From positions 1-64,000 of the forward strand of contig NZ_JBKHKJ010000027.1 of the NCBI RefSeq assembly GCF_046546515.1: a stretch of 64,000 nt of DNA, in the 5' to 3' direction. Position 1 is the first letter of the stretch; each line of letters starts with the position of its first letter. The notes beneath the pieces were generated by a model. It was not told where the DNA came from. It saw only the letters and a list, made by a program, of their open reading frames with translations, and ran no database searches. Of the stretch, positions 53,965 through 62,547 are shown in pieces. Both the position numbers and the translations under genes were made by a program. The stretch is from Parasediminibacterium sp046546515 (GTDB taxonomy: Bacteria; Bacteroidota; Bacteroidia; Chitinophagales; Chitinophagaceae).

Positions 53965-54699
53965 ATGAAGAAGTTTTTAGTGCCAATATTAATTGCTTTT
54001 GCAACAACAAGCTGCATGGGGCAAAATGAAAAAAACATTGTGTATGATGCCAATGCCGTGGCAAGGGTTGCAAAAAATTTCCATGAAGTAGAAGTTTCTG
54101 GTGCTATAGACCTGTACCTATCCCAAGGCAATGAGGAAGCCGTGGCCGTAAGCGGCTCATCCAGCGAAATTGCTGCTAAAATAAAAACAGAAGTGAAAAA
54201 TGGAGTATTGAAAATATATTTCGACAACCAAGGCAGTGGCTGGAAAAGCTGGGGTAATGCCAAAATGAAAGCCTATGTAACTTTCAAGAACCTAAATAGG
54301 ATAGAAGCATCGGGAGCCTGTAACGTAAAAGCCCCACAAACAATAAAAGCGGCCGACCTAAAAATAGAAATGTCTGGCGCCAGCGATTTTGTAGGCGATA
54401 TTGTTGCTAGTAATTTAAAACTAGATGCAAGCGGTGCATCGAATATGAAAGTGTCTGGAATGGCATCGGATGTTACCATAGATGCAAGCGGGGCATCTTC
54501 CATAAAAGGGTACGAACTGAAAACAGCTATGTGCAAAATAGACGCTAGTGGCGCAGCCAGTGTACGCATAAGGGTAAACAAAGAACTAACTGCCGAGGCA
54601 AGTGGTGGCAGCTGCGTGTATTACAAAGGCGATGGCGTAATTAAATACATGGACGCTAGTGGCGGTGCTTCAATAAAAAAGAAGGCAGAGGGGGAGTAA
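53965..54699 (+). CDS. GIN domain-containing (DUF2807) protein
   Basis: 244-residue exported protein: signal peptide MKKFLVPILIAFATTSCMGQ, with a cysteine that could be a lipoprotein site. The mature part is a right-handed beta-helix-like DUF2807 domain, visible as reiterated short units with ASGA: IEASGACNVKAP, IEMSGASDFVGDI, LDASGASNMKVSG, IDASGASSIKGYE, IDASGAASVRIRV, DASGGASIKK. The family is called head GIN or putative autotransporter adhesin; function is not established. Divergent from the TonB receptor. Confidence 0.88.
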   Translation: MKKFLVPILIAFATTSCMGQNEKNIVYDANAVARVAKNFHEVEVSGAIDLYLSQGNEEAVAVSGSSSEIAAKIKTEVKNGVLKIYFDNQGSGWKSWGNAKMKAYVTFKNLNRIEASGACNVKAPQTIKAADLKIEMSGASDFVGDIVASNLKLDASGASNMKVSGMASDVTIDASGASSIKGYELKTAMCKIDASGAASVRIRVNKELTAEASGGSCVYYKGDGVIKYMDASGGASIKKKAEGE

Positions 54700-54729
54700 A
54701 GTGGTAAGTAATAAGTCATAAGGTTTATG

Positions 54730-54759
54730 ATTTGGCAACTTTTGAAAAGTTGCCAAATA
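54730..54759 (+). terminator. Probable terminator after GIN gene
   Basis: Stem ATTTGGCAACTT / AAGTTGCCAAAT around TTGAA-type loop; only a weak T tail. Confidence 0.5.
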
Positions 54760-54849
54760 TTATAGTGCAAAGCGGAAATTTTCATGTAACCTAAACAACT
54801 TCGCAGCCAGTTTTCTTGTAAAATTCATTGGCTTTTAAAATATTTATTC

Positions 54850-54877
54850 TTTGTTACCAAAAAAATCCTTACATTTA
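54850..54877 (+). promoter_or_regulatory. Possible promoter of initiator tRNA
   Basis: TTTG, 16-bp spacer, TACATTTA (one base off TAnnTTTG), ending 14 bp before the tRNA. Confidence 0.4.
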
Positions 54878-54891
54878 CACCCCAAACAAAT

Positions 54892-54963
<72 letters not shown>

Positions 54964-54973
54964 CTTTAGGAAG

Positions 54974-54997
54974 AGCCTTCGGAAGAAGGCTTTTTTT
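54974..54997 (+). terminator. Terminator after tRNA-fMet
   Basis: Stem AGCCTTC / GAAGGCT, loop GGAA, seven T; begins 11 bp after the tRNA. Confidence 0.85.
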
Positions 54998-55140
54998 ATT
55001 TCTAGCAGTTGATATATATTTGAGCGTATAAACTGTACATAAAAAAGACATTTTAAGCAGGTAATACTTTTCTTTTTTCTCCTTGGTGCTGCTTTCTGTC
55101 TTTGCCCCTTTGTGGCAAAAAATAACATTAAATTGCAAAC

Positions 55141-56013
55141 ATGAAAGCAGGCTTTGTAAACATTTTTGGCAAACCCAACGCAGGCAAAAGCACATTGCTC
55201 AATGCGTTGATGGGGGAGAAAATGGCCATCGTGTCGCCTAAAGTGCAAACGACTAGGCACCGCATCAAGGCATTTTTGAACAAGCCGGGCGAATACCAAA
55301 TTATATTTTCCGACACCCCTGGCATTATAGAAGCGAAGTACAAGCTGCACGAAAAAATGATGCACGCCGTGAAAGGCGCATTGGAAGACGCAGATTTGGC
55401 ATTGCTGATACTGGATGTTAATGATGGCTTGCAAGAATGCGATGCCATTTTCCAAGCATTGAAACTAAAAGTACCTTGCTTGGTGGTGCTAAATAAAATA
55501 GACATTGCCCAAAACGGAAAGATTGCAGAGGCAGAGGCTTTTTTTAAAGACAAGCCTTATTGCAAGCAAACCATACGCATATCTGCCTTGCAGAAAAACC
55601 ATTTGCAAAAATTATTGGCTGCTATTTTGGAAGGCTTGCCAGAAGGCGTGCCTTTTTATAGCGAGGATGATTTGAGCGACTTGCCTACCCGTTTCTTTGT
55701 AAGTGAAATCATCAGGGAGAAGATATACGAATTATTTGGCGATGAAATACCTTACCATACTGCCGTGTTGATCAATGAATACAAGGAGAAAGACTCCTTG
55801 ACCAAGATACAGGCAGACATTATCGTGAACCGTGATACACAAAAATCTATCATTATTGGCGATAAAGGAAGCATGGTGAAGAAAATAGGTACGGCAGCCC
55901 GCTTAGATATTGAGGCATTCATACAGCAAAAAGTTTTTTTGGAACTGTTTGTAAAAGTGAGGCCTAAATGGCGGGACAACGATTTGAAGTTGAAGGAATA
56001 CGGATACCATTAG
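55141..56013 (+). CDS. era: GTPase Era
   Basis: Ribosome-assembly GTPase binding 16S rRNA. G1 GKPNAGKST (from residue 10), G2/switch TTRHRIKAF, G3 SDTPGI, G4 NKID, G5 SAL, then the KH domain (VNRDTQKSIIIGDKGSMVKK). 290 residues, normal length. A CACAAAG-type spacer arm precedes it; der follows 121 bp later. Confidence 0.98.
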   Translation: MKAGFVNIFGKPNAGKSTLLNALMGEKMAIVSPKVQTTRHRIKAFLNKPGEYQIIFSDTPGIIEAKYKLHEKMMHAVKGALEDADLALLILDVNDGLQECDAIFQALKLKVPCLVVLNKIDIAQNGKIAEAEAFFKDKPYCKQTIRISALQKNHLQKLLAAILEGLPEGVPFYSEDDLSDLPTRFFVSEIIREKIYELFGDEIPYHTAVLINEYKEKDSLTKIQADIIVNRDTQKSIIIGDKGSMVKKIGTAARLDIEAFIQQKVFLELFVKVRPKWRDNDLKLKEYGYH

Positions 56014-56134
56014 AGAATTAGGAATTAAGAATTATAAATTAGGAATTAGTAGCCCAATTAAGAGAAGGGCTTAATTTTAATCAGAAGTCAGTCTTTAATA
56101 CTCCTTTAGGGGATAGAGGCAAAATATAAAAATC

Positions 56135-57451
56135 ATGGGTGGATATACAATAGCAATAGCAGGCAGACCCAACGTGGGCAAGAGTACTTTGTTCAACCGT
56201 TTGTTGGAACAGCGTAAAGCTATTGTGGACGATGTAAGCGGCGTAACCCGTGACAGGCAATATGGCGTTGCAGACTGGAACGGTAAATTGTTCAACCTGA
56301 TAGACACGGGAGGCTTTGTACCAAACAGTGCCGATATTTTTGAAACAGAGATACGGAAACAGGTAAAAATAGCCATTGAGGAAGCTAATGCCATCATATT
56401 CATGGTAGATGTTACAACTGGCATTACAGAGCTTGACGAGTCTATGGCCGATTTGCTCCGCCGCAGCACGAAGCCTGTTTACCTAGTGGTTAACAAGGTA
56501 GATAATGGCCAACGCAACCTAGATGCCACCGAGTTTTACAGCCTTGGCTTTGATGTGTTATACACGGTTAGTTGCCTTAGCGGTACTGGTACTGGTGAAT
56601 TGCTAGATGCCCTAGTAGAGCCAATAACGCAGGAAGACGTGGATGCTGCTCTAAATGAAGTAGAACTGCCAAAATTTGCCATCATGGGGCAGCCCAATGC
56701 GGGTAAGTCTTCCTTGTTGAACGCCATGGTAGGCGAGGAAAGGACAATCGTAAGCGAAATTGCAGGCACCACAAGGGATACGATACATACGCACTACAAC
56801 CTTTTCCAAAAGGAATTTATACTGATAGATACCGCCGGGCTAAGAAAAAAATCGAAGGAAAAGGAAGATTTGGAGTTCTACTCTGTAATACGTGCTATTA
56901 GAGCAATGGACGAGGCCGATGTTTGCTTGTTGGTAATTGATGCAGTGAACGGCATTACTGCGCAAGACGTTAGCATATTCAGCCTTGCAACCCGTAAAGG
57001 CAAGGGTGTAGTGGTATTAGTAAACAAATGGGATTTGGTAGAGAAATCTACCAATACAGCCCGTGATTATGAAAAATTGTTGAAACAAAAAATAGCGCCT
57101 TTTACAGACGTGCCAGTAATTTTCATTTCTGCCAAAGACAAGACAAGGGTTTTTAAAGTAATAGAAACGGCGTTGGAGGTTTATGAAAGCAAGAAACGCC
57201 GTATAGCTACTTCAAAATTGAATGAAGTAATGCTAAAGGCAATTGAAAGCTATCAGGCCCCGGTGGTGAGAGGCAATTTGGTGAAGATAAAATATGTAAC
57301 CCAGATCCCTACACACGTGCCTTCTTTTGCTTTTTTTACCAATTACCCAGATGATATTAAAATGGCATACAAAAATTACTTGGAAAACCAGTTGCGGCAG
57401 CATTTTGACTTTAAAGGCGTGCCAATAAGGATATTCTTTAGGAAAAAATAA
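56135..57451 (+). CDS. der: GTPase Der (EngA)
   Basis: 50S-subunit assembly factor with two tandem G domains: GRPNVGKST and DTGGF in the first, GQPNAGKSS, DTAGLRKKSK and VNKWD in the second. The C-terminal KH-like domain ends with GVPIRIFFRKK. 438 residues. Era and Der are adjacent and codirectional; the spacer has reiterated GAATTAGGAATTA words. Confidence 0.98.
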   Translation: MGGYTIAIAGRPNVGKSTLFNRLLEQRKAIVDDVSGVTRDRQYGVADWNGKLFNLIDTGGFVPNSADIFETEIRKQVKIAIEEANAIIFMVDVTTGITELDESMADLLRRSTKPVYLVVNKVDNGQRNLDATEFYSLGFDVLYTVSCLSGTGTGELLDALVEPITQEDVDAALNEVELPKFAIMGQPNAGKSSLLNAMVGEERTIVSEIAGTTRDTIHTHYNLFQKEFILIDTAGLRKKSKEKEDLEFYSVIRAIRAMDEADVCLLVIDAVNGITAQDVSIFSLATRKGKGVVVLVNKWDLVEKSTNTARDYEKLLKQKIAPFTDVPVIFISAKDKTRVFKVIETALEVYESKKRRIATSKLNEVMLKAIESYQAPVVRGNLVKIKYVTQIPTHVPSFAFFTNYPDDIKMAYKNYLENQLRQHFDFKGVPIRIFFRKK

Positions 57452-57463
57452 GTATATAAAAAA

Positions 57464-57494
57464 TTTGGCTGTTTCGATTGTACGCTTATATTTG
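57464..57494 (+). promoter_or_regulatory. Promoter of small lipoprotein gene
   Basis: TTTG (57464-57467), 19-bp spacer, TATATTTG (57487-57494): full match to the Bacteroidota consensus. Predicted start about 27 nt before the ATG. Confidence 0.8.
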
Positions 57495-57527
57495 CACACT
57501 AATTATAAAAGTTAATTAAAAATTACA

Positions 57528-57743
57528 ATGAAAAAATTATTCGCAATCCTTTCTTTAGCAGTTGTATTTGCTGCTTGTGGTAGTGGTGAAAACAAAGCCG
57601 CTGCTGTTGATTCAACTAAAATCGCTGATTCTATCAAAATGGCTGCTGCTGCTGATTCTGCTGCAAAAGCTGCTGCTGATACTACCAAGAAAGCAGTTGA
57701 TTCTACTAAAAAAGCTGTAACTGATTCTGCTAAAAAAATGTAA
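57528..57743 (+). CDS. Small Ala/Lys/Asp-rich lipoprotein
   Basis: 71 residues. MKKLFAILSLAVVFAACGSG is a lipoprotein signal with Cys17. The mature part repeats an 11-residue-like pattern of KxADSxKxA / TTKKAVDSTKKAV, predicted to be one long amphipathic helix. Codons are unusually uniform (GCTGCT runs). Strong promoter and terminator on both sides suggest high expression. Such peptides are common in Bacteroidota; role unknown. Confidence 0.85.
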   Translation: MKKLFAILSLAVVFAACGSGENKAAAVDSTKIADSIKMAAAADSAAKAAADTTKKAVDSTKKAVTDSAKKM

Positions 57744-57771
57744 TTTTTTAAGTATTTTCATCTTATTAAGG

Positions 57772-57799
57772 GCTGCCTCCAAAAGAGGCAGCTTTTTTT
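57772..57799 (+). terminator. Terminator after small lipoprotein gene
   Basis: Stem GCTGCCTC / GAGGCAGC, 5-nt loop, seven T. Confidence 0.93.
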
Positions 57800-57846
57800 G
57801 TGCCTATGTTGAAAATAAAGATTAATTTATTGCTGAAGTCCATAAT

Positions 57847-58125
57847 CTACTTCCTATCAGAATGCCCCAAGCTTTTCCCGGGGTTCACCTCGTCCCTTAT
57901 CAATTGCTTCAATGCTTTTATGTCTATAAAGCCTCCTGCTTCTTTGCGGTCAAATGTTTGCTGACCATCAATGTAAATGGCAAACTTGCCACTTGTTTCG
58001 CTGGGTTGCAATAATACGCCATGTAGGTCTTCCTCAAACGTAGTTAATATTTCTTGCGCCATGTATGCAGCCCTTAGCAGCCAGTTGCATTTTGGGCAAT
58101 ATTCTATAGTGATGGTAGGCTTCAT
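57847..58125 (-). CDS. SelT/SelW/SelH-family (Rdx) thioredoxin-like protein
   Basis: 92 residues. IEYCPKCNWLLRAAYMAQEI carries the redox CxxC (cysteine form, no selenocysteine), followed by GVLLQPSETSGKFAIYIDGQ and GGFIDIKALKQLIRDEVNPG, the Rdx-fold signature. Predicted cytoplasmic redox protein of unknown partner. Codirectional with pgk but separated by a terminator. Confidence 0.9.
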   Translation of the reverse strand: MKPTITIEYCPKCNWLLRAAYMAQEILTTFEEDLHGVLLQPSETSGKFAIYIDGQQTFDRKEAGGFIDIKALKQLIRDEVNPGKSLGHSDRK

Positions 58126-58134
58126 TTTTTTTGT

Positions 58135-58290
58135 TTTAAGTTCTATGTTTTGAGTTTTAATTTAGGGGGATTTTATATTTTAAGTTTTGGTTTTTGGGTA
58201 TGTTCATGTTAAAATAGAAAACGCTAACCCTGAAAGGGCTAGCGTTTTGCTTTATGAAACTTAGAACTTAAAACACAAAACTTAAAACAA
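58135..58290. repeat. TTTTAAG-word inverted arms around a terminator
   Basis: Left arm ttttaagttctatgttttga (about 58135-58170) and inverted cttaaaacacaaaacttaaa (about 58262-58288) flank the pgk terminator. Confidence 0.65.
58218..58248 (-). terminator. Terminator of pgk
   Basis: On the minus strand AAAACGCTAGCCCT / AGGGTTAGCGTTTT with one G-U pair; the stem is symmetrical and may stop transcription both ways. Confidence 0.8.
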
Positions 58291-58296
58291 AGAAAA

Positions 58297-59496
58297 TTAT
58301 TCCGTTATTGCCGCAATCCCTGGCAAAACCTTCCCTTCAAAATATTCCAGCATGGCACCACCGCCGGTGCTTACATAGCTTACTTTGTCTGCAAAGCCAA
58401 ATTGGTTCACAGCAGCAACGCTGTCGCCCCCGCCTACTAAACTAAATGCCCCATGGGCAGTAGCTTCTGTTACGGCAATGGCAATAGCCTTGGTGCCGTG
58501 TTGGAATTTTTCCATTTCAAACACCCCCATTGGCCCGTTCCACAAAATGGTTTTAGAGCGTTTAATCACATTGGCAAACTGCTCTGCTGCGTTTGGCCCA
58601 ATGTCTAGCCCCATCCAGCCATCAGGAATTTGGTTGCTTGGTGCGGTAGATGTATTGGCATCGGCAGCAAAATTGTCTGCAACAATGCTATCGCTTGGCA
58701 GGTGTATGCATACGCCTTTGGCTTCTGCTTTTTTCAATAGGTCAAGCGCCATTTCCAGGCGGTCGTCTTCGCAAAGGCTTTTTCCAATATGGCCACCTTC
58801 TGCTTTCATGAATGTATAAGCCATGCCCCCGCCAATAATAATATCGGTAGCCCTTTCCAGCAGGTTTTCAATAATCAATATTTTGTCAGACACTTTTGCA
58901 CCGCCTATAATGGCCGTGAATGGTTTTTCGCTTTCGTGCATTACTTTTTCTGCACTGGCTACCTCGCTGTTCATCAGCAAGCCAAACATTTTGCTATCGG
59001 CTGCAAAGTATTTGGCTATCACTGCCGTGCTGGCATGTGCCCTGTGGGCGGTGCCAAACGCATCGTTTACATATACATCCCCTAGTTTGCTTAGTTTTTC
59101 TGCAAAGGCTTCGTCGCCAGCTTCTTCTTCTTTGTAAAAACGTAGGTTTTCCAGCAGCAACACATCGCCTGGCTGTAGGCCAGCGGCCAGTTCCACTGCA
59201 GATTCGCCAATGCAATCGTCTGCAAACTGCACGTCAATCCCGCCAAGCAACTCGCTTAGGTGCATCACGATGTGTTTTAAGGAATATTTCTCCTCTGGCC
59301 CGCCCTTTGGCCTACCTAGATGGCTCATCAAGATAACACTGCCGCCATCTTTCAATATTTTTTCTATGGTTGGGATGGCAGCCCGCATCCTGTTGTCGTC
59401 GGTAATGGCAAGGGTTTGCTTATCTAATGGCACATTAAAATCCACACGGATCAATGCTTTCTGCCCCGAAAAATTGTGACCTGAAAATTTGCTCAT
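58297..59496 (-). CDS. pgk: Phosphoglycerate kinase
   Basis: Glycolytic kinase making ATP from 1,3-bisphosphoglycerate. RVDFNVPLD near residue 17, SHLGRPKG, ENLRFYKEEE, GGAKVSDKI, NGPMGVFE and GGGDSVAAVNQFG mark the two domains in order. 399 residues. Alone in its transcript; no gap beside it. Confidence 0.98.
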   Translation of the reverse strand: MSKFSGHNFSGQKALIRVDFNVPLDKQTLAITDDNRMRAAIPTIEKILKDGGSVILMSHLGRPKGGPEEKYSLKHIVMHLSELLGGIDVQFADDCIGESAVELAAGLQPGDVLLLENLRFYKEEEAGDEAFAEKLSKLGDVYVNDAFGTAHRAHASTAVIAKYFAADSKMFGLLMNSEVASAEKVMHESEKPFTAIIGGAKVSDKILIIENLLERATDIIIGGGMAYTFMKAEGGHIGKSLCEDDRLEMALDLLKKAEAKGVCIHLPSDSIVADNFAADANTSTAPSNQIPDGWMGLDIGPNAAEQFANVIKRSKTILWNGPMGVFEMEKFQHGTKAIAIAVTEATAHGAFSLVGGGDSVAAVNQFGFADKVSYVSTGGGAMLEYFEGKVLPGIAAITE

Positions 59497-59733
59497 GTTT
59501 TAAACGTTTATTTCTATTAAGGTTTGATTTGTGTTTGTAAAATATTTAAGTCTCAAATGTAAAGTAAAAATACAAAGCACAATAAATAATGAAATTGTTT
59601 GCGTTATTGATTGTATGTTTTGTTTTTCAGCGTACAAAAATATAAGGCATAATGATTTTTTGTTTGGAAATACGAGTAATAAAGTAAATATTTGTGATCG
59701 TGGTATAATAAAAAGAGGTCTAACGAAATTAAT

Positions 59734-60651
59734 ATGGCAATATACAAACTTGGTCAGCAGCTTGAATTTATTAAAGAACTCCAATTTAAATTTGAAAAGG
59801 ACATTCAGAATATTGTAGAAAAAAACTTAAACTCGCTCTTGAGTCTTGACTTTATAAGAACAGAGTTTGCATTAAATAACTTTCGTATTGACACATTAGC
59901 TTTCGACAGGGAAAATAAATCATTTGTTATAATTGAATATAAACGGGATAAAAATTTCAGCGTAATTGACCAAGGCTACGCATATCTCTCATTAATGCTA
60001 AACAATAAAGCAGATTTTATCCTTGAATTCAATGAAAGCCAGCAGACAACCTTAAAAAGAAACGATGTTGATTGGACTCAATCTAAAGTGCTTTTTGTTT
60101 CCCCGTTCTTCACCAACTACCAAAGGGAGGCTATTAACTTTAAAGACTTGCCTATTGAACTTTATGAAATAAAAAGGTTTCAAAATGATACAATTTCGTT
60201 TGAACAAATTCAAAAAACTTCTGCGAAAGAAAGCATAAAAACGATTTCTAGAAATGATGAAATTGTTGAAACTGTGAGTAAAGAAGTTAAAGTATTTACT
60301 GAACAAGACCATTTACAGAAAGTGGACTTTGAAACCAGAGAATTATATGAACAAGTTAAAGAAAGACTTATTGGACTGGACGATAATGTAACAACCCAAC
60401 CTAAAAAGCAAACCATTGGCTTTAAAGTGAATAATAATATTTTCTGTGATATTGTTTTGCAAGGAAAAGGCCTGAAAGTATATGTTAACCTTAAAAGTGG
60501 CGATTTGCAAGACCAAAAAAGGATTGCCAGAGATGTGTCAAATGTTGGGCATTGGGGCAATGGTTCATATGAAATTAAACTTAGTGACTTAGATGATATA
60601 GATTATGTGTTAAGCTTATTAAAACAGTCGCTAAGAAAAAATAAAGAATAA
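59734..60651 (+). CDS. Nuclease-like protein with C-terminal DUF5655-type domain
   Basis: 305 residues. N-terminal half resembles PDDEXK/NucS-like nuclease folds: LDFIRTEFALNNFRIDTLAF then FVIIEYKRDKN (D and E-x-K spaced as in that fold). After a linker the C-terminus IGFKVNNNIFCDIVLQ, KVYVNLKSGDL and GHWGNGSYEIKLSDLDDIDY matches DUF5655, found in many restriction-like or transport-annotated proteins. AT-rich with AGA/AAA codons, unlike the neighbours, suggesting acquisition. Possibly an orphan defence or DNA-processing gene; no partner methylase nearby. Confidence 0.8.
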   Translation: MAIYKLGQQLEFIKELQFKFEKDIQNIVEKNLNSLLSLDFIRTEFALNNFRIDTLAFDRENKSFVIIEYKRDKNFSVIDQGYAYLSLMLNNKADFILEFNESQQTTLKRNDVDWTQSKVLFVSPFFTNYQREAINFKDLPIELYEIKRFQNDTISFEQIQKTSAKESIKTISRNDEIVETVSKEVKVFTEQDHLQKVDFETRELYEQVKERLIGLDDNVTTQPKKQTIGFKVNNNIFCDIVLQGKGLKVYVNLKSGDLQDQKRIARDVSNVGHWGNGSYEIKLSDLDDIDYVLSLLKQSLRKNKE

Positions 60652-60765
60652 ACCAATTTAGTCATCGTACGAATGGTTATAGCTATTACCACACAGTAAA
60701 TTGCGGTAATGTAGCTAGTATGAAAAAGAGTTCTAATTTTTAATTCTACCAATTTTGTTTTCGAT

Positions 60766-61227
60766 ATGTTTGGGTTGGATAAATATGACTACATAGTAAA
60801 TACAAATTTTACAGATTATGCCTTTCAAAGCCAAGGGCCAAATGGAACAATAGAAAAAATAGCCCGTTTCTCTTTGATTGATATTGGTCTTTATAATTTT
60901 GGGTTTGGCGACTACAATCCGCTTACAGGTAAAGTAACCGATACTATTACAAGTAACAATAAGGATGTTGATAAAATAATGGGCACTGTCGGCAGTATTA
61001 TATTTGACTTTACCACTGTGTACTATAATGCGGAAATATTGGTTCAAGGTACTACACCTGCAAGAACTCGTCTATATCAAGCACAAATTGGCAAACACTG
61101 GGAAAGTATAAACATTATCTTTGAAGTAATGGGATTTAAAGAAGGTAAATGGACGTATTTTGAAAAAGGGGTTAACTATGAAGCATTTACAGGATGGCGT
61201 AAAAATAATTTTTCTGAAATAAATTAA
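60766..61227 (+). CDS. DUF6934-family protein
   Basis: 153 residues, cytoplasmic. Landmarks of the family as I know it: YDYIVNTNFTDYAFQSQGPN, FGFGDYNPLTGKVTDTITSN, ILVQGTTPARTRLYQAQIGK, HWESINIIFEVMGFKEGKW, GVNYEAF. Members are frequent in Bacteroidota and often sit with a short gene. Here a 57-codon gene follows after 30 bp. Function unknown; a toxin-antitoxin-like pair is speculation. Confidence 0.8.
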   Translation: MFGLDKYDYIVNTNFTDYAFQSQGPNGTIEKIARFSLIDIGLYNFGFGDYNPLTGKVTDTITSNNKDVDKIMGTVGSIIFDFTTVYYNAEILVQGTTPARTRLYQAQIGKHWESINIIFEVMGFKEGKWTYFEKGVNYEAFTGWRKNNFSEIN

Positions 61228-61257
61228 GATTATCTATAAACAAGTTATTTTTGTGCT

Positions 61258-61431
61258 ATGGTAAACCAACCCAAAAAATACCAATCGCCACCTTTAAAAC
61301 AAATAATAAAGGTAGATCCTGAAATGAAAGATTTTGGGGAGCAGCCTTTTTTTATTGATAAGTTGGAGAAAGCAAAAGCCTTTCTAAAAAAGGCGGGGAG
61401 GCCTATGCGTGTCCCTCAAAAGCAAAACTAA
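61258..61431 (+). CDS. 57-residue basic protein beside DUF6934 gene
   Basis: Reads MVNQPKKYQSPPLKQIIKVD, then PEMKDFGEQPFFIDKLEKAK and AFLKKAGRPMRVPQKQN. Thirty bp after the DUF6934 stop, same strand. A helix DKLEKAKAFLKKAG is likely. Composition and placement support a real gene; a second small component of the DUF6934 unit is inferred. Confidence 0.7.
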   Translation: MVNQPKKYQSPPLKQIIKVDPEMKDFGEQPFFIDKLEKAKAFLKKAGRPMRVPQKQN

Positions 61432-61494
61432 AAATCCATGCCTTTAAATTTCATCAGCTATCCAGTTGTTTTAAGCCATCCCATTCCACTCTCC

Positions 61495-62187
61495 CTACCC
61501 ACCCAGCAACAAAAAAATAGCCAACCTTTTATGGAAATCGAGGTTTAGCTGCTTCCATTGCTTGATGGTTTTTGTTTGTATGGTTTCCGATGGTGCAGTT
61601 ATGTCCACGGCAATACAAAGCAGGGTTGTTTCTTTGCAGGTTTGCAGCAGTTCCTTTATCAATGGGTTGTTGCGGTAAGGGGTTTCTATAAATATCTCCG
61701 TGCAGTTGCTTTTCAAGGAGCTGGCTTCCAATGCTTTTATTGCGTTTTTCCTTTCCATATTATCCACAGGCAGGTAGCCATTAAACCTAAATTGTTGCCC
61801 GTTCATGCCACTTGCCATTAACGCCAGCAAAATAGAACTGGGCCCCACCAATGGTTTTACAGGCGCGCCCATTTGCTGGGCTTTGTTTACCAATACTTGC
61901 CCTGGGTCTGCAATGCCGGGGCAGCCAGCCTCGCTGATGATGCCAATGTTTTGCCCCAGTAGCACATGCTTGGCAAAGGCTTGCAATACTTGGTCTTCCG
62001 CTTTGTGTATGGTGTACCATTGGTAGTCGTCAATCACCATTTCCTTCCACAAACGTTTCAGGTAGCGGCGGGCTGTTTTTTCATTCTCCACAAAAAAAAC
62101 AGTGGATTGCTTCACAGCATCCAATATATAGGCAGGGATAGTTTCAATAGCATCTTCGTGCAGGAAAATAGGGATAAGATAGACCAC
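61495..62187 (-). CDS. RsmI-like tetrapyrrole-methylase-family SAM methyltransferase
   Basis: 230 residues. MVYLIPIFLHEDAIETIPAY, VFFVENEKTARRYLKRL, NIGIISEAGCPGIADPG (SAM-binding glycine region), LVGPSSILLALMASGMNG, and EIFIETPYRNNPLIKELL match RsmI-type rRNA (2'-O-) methylases, but the protein is shorter than RsmI (about 285 residues) and starts without the usual GTLYVVATPIGN. It may be the Bacteroidota RsmI paralogue with another RNA target. Confidence 0.88.
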   Translation of the reverse strand: MVYLIPIFLHEDAIETIPAYILDAVKQSTVFFVENEKTARRYLKRLWKEMVIDDYQWYTIHKAEDQVLQAFAKHVLLGQNIGIISEAGCPGIADPGQVLVNKAQQMGAPVKPLVGPSSILLALMASGMNGQQFRFNGYLPVDNMERKNAIKALEASSLKSNCTEIFIETPYRNNPLIKELLQTCKETTLLCIAVDITAPSETIQTKTIKQWKQLNLDFHKRLAIFLLLGG

Positions 62188-62276
62188 TGATTAAATGATT
62201 TGCGTGATTAAAGCCCTTGACTTAAATGTAGGATGTTCAAGATAAGGAATACTGCTTAGTATGGTTTTAAGCCAAG

Positions 62277-62537
62277 ATTTAACCACAAAGCACACAAAGT
62301 TTTTCGCAAAGCTAAATATTAAGGGTTAATGTTTCTAAGTTATATAACTAGAGAGTATAGCCCCTCGTGCATATTTATTTAAGCAGTTATTTGGCAGGCA
62401 GGTGGACAAAAAAATAATGCCGTAGACATGACCGATATTGTAGCCCCCGATTTCAATCGGGGGAATTATAACACAATAAACCTCTTCTTCTTTCCTTCGT
62501 GCCACTTTGAACCTTCGTGTCTTCGTGGCAAAAAAAG
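62277..62537. repeat. CACAAAG-word spacer with a C5/G5 palindrome
   Basis: Left arm aaccacaaagcacacaaag (about 62282-62300) and right arm ccttcgtgccactttgaacc then ttcgtgtcttcgtggc (about 62493-62530) bracket the palindrome CCCCCGATT tc AATCGGGGG at 62444-62463. No gene in 62188-62547. Confidence 0.65.
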
Positions 62538-62547
62538 AGGAAATAAT

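Noticed and set aside
57847..58125. Selenoprotein
   Set aside because: The CxxC motif has cysteine codons and no in-frame TGA or SECIS-like hairpin is needed.
59500..59784. Minus-strand 94-codon and plus-strand 59531-59818 frames
   Set aside because: AT-rich leader sequence; the plus frame overlaps the DUF5655 gene in another phase and has no protein-like pattern.
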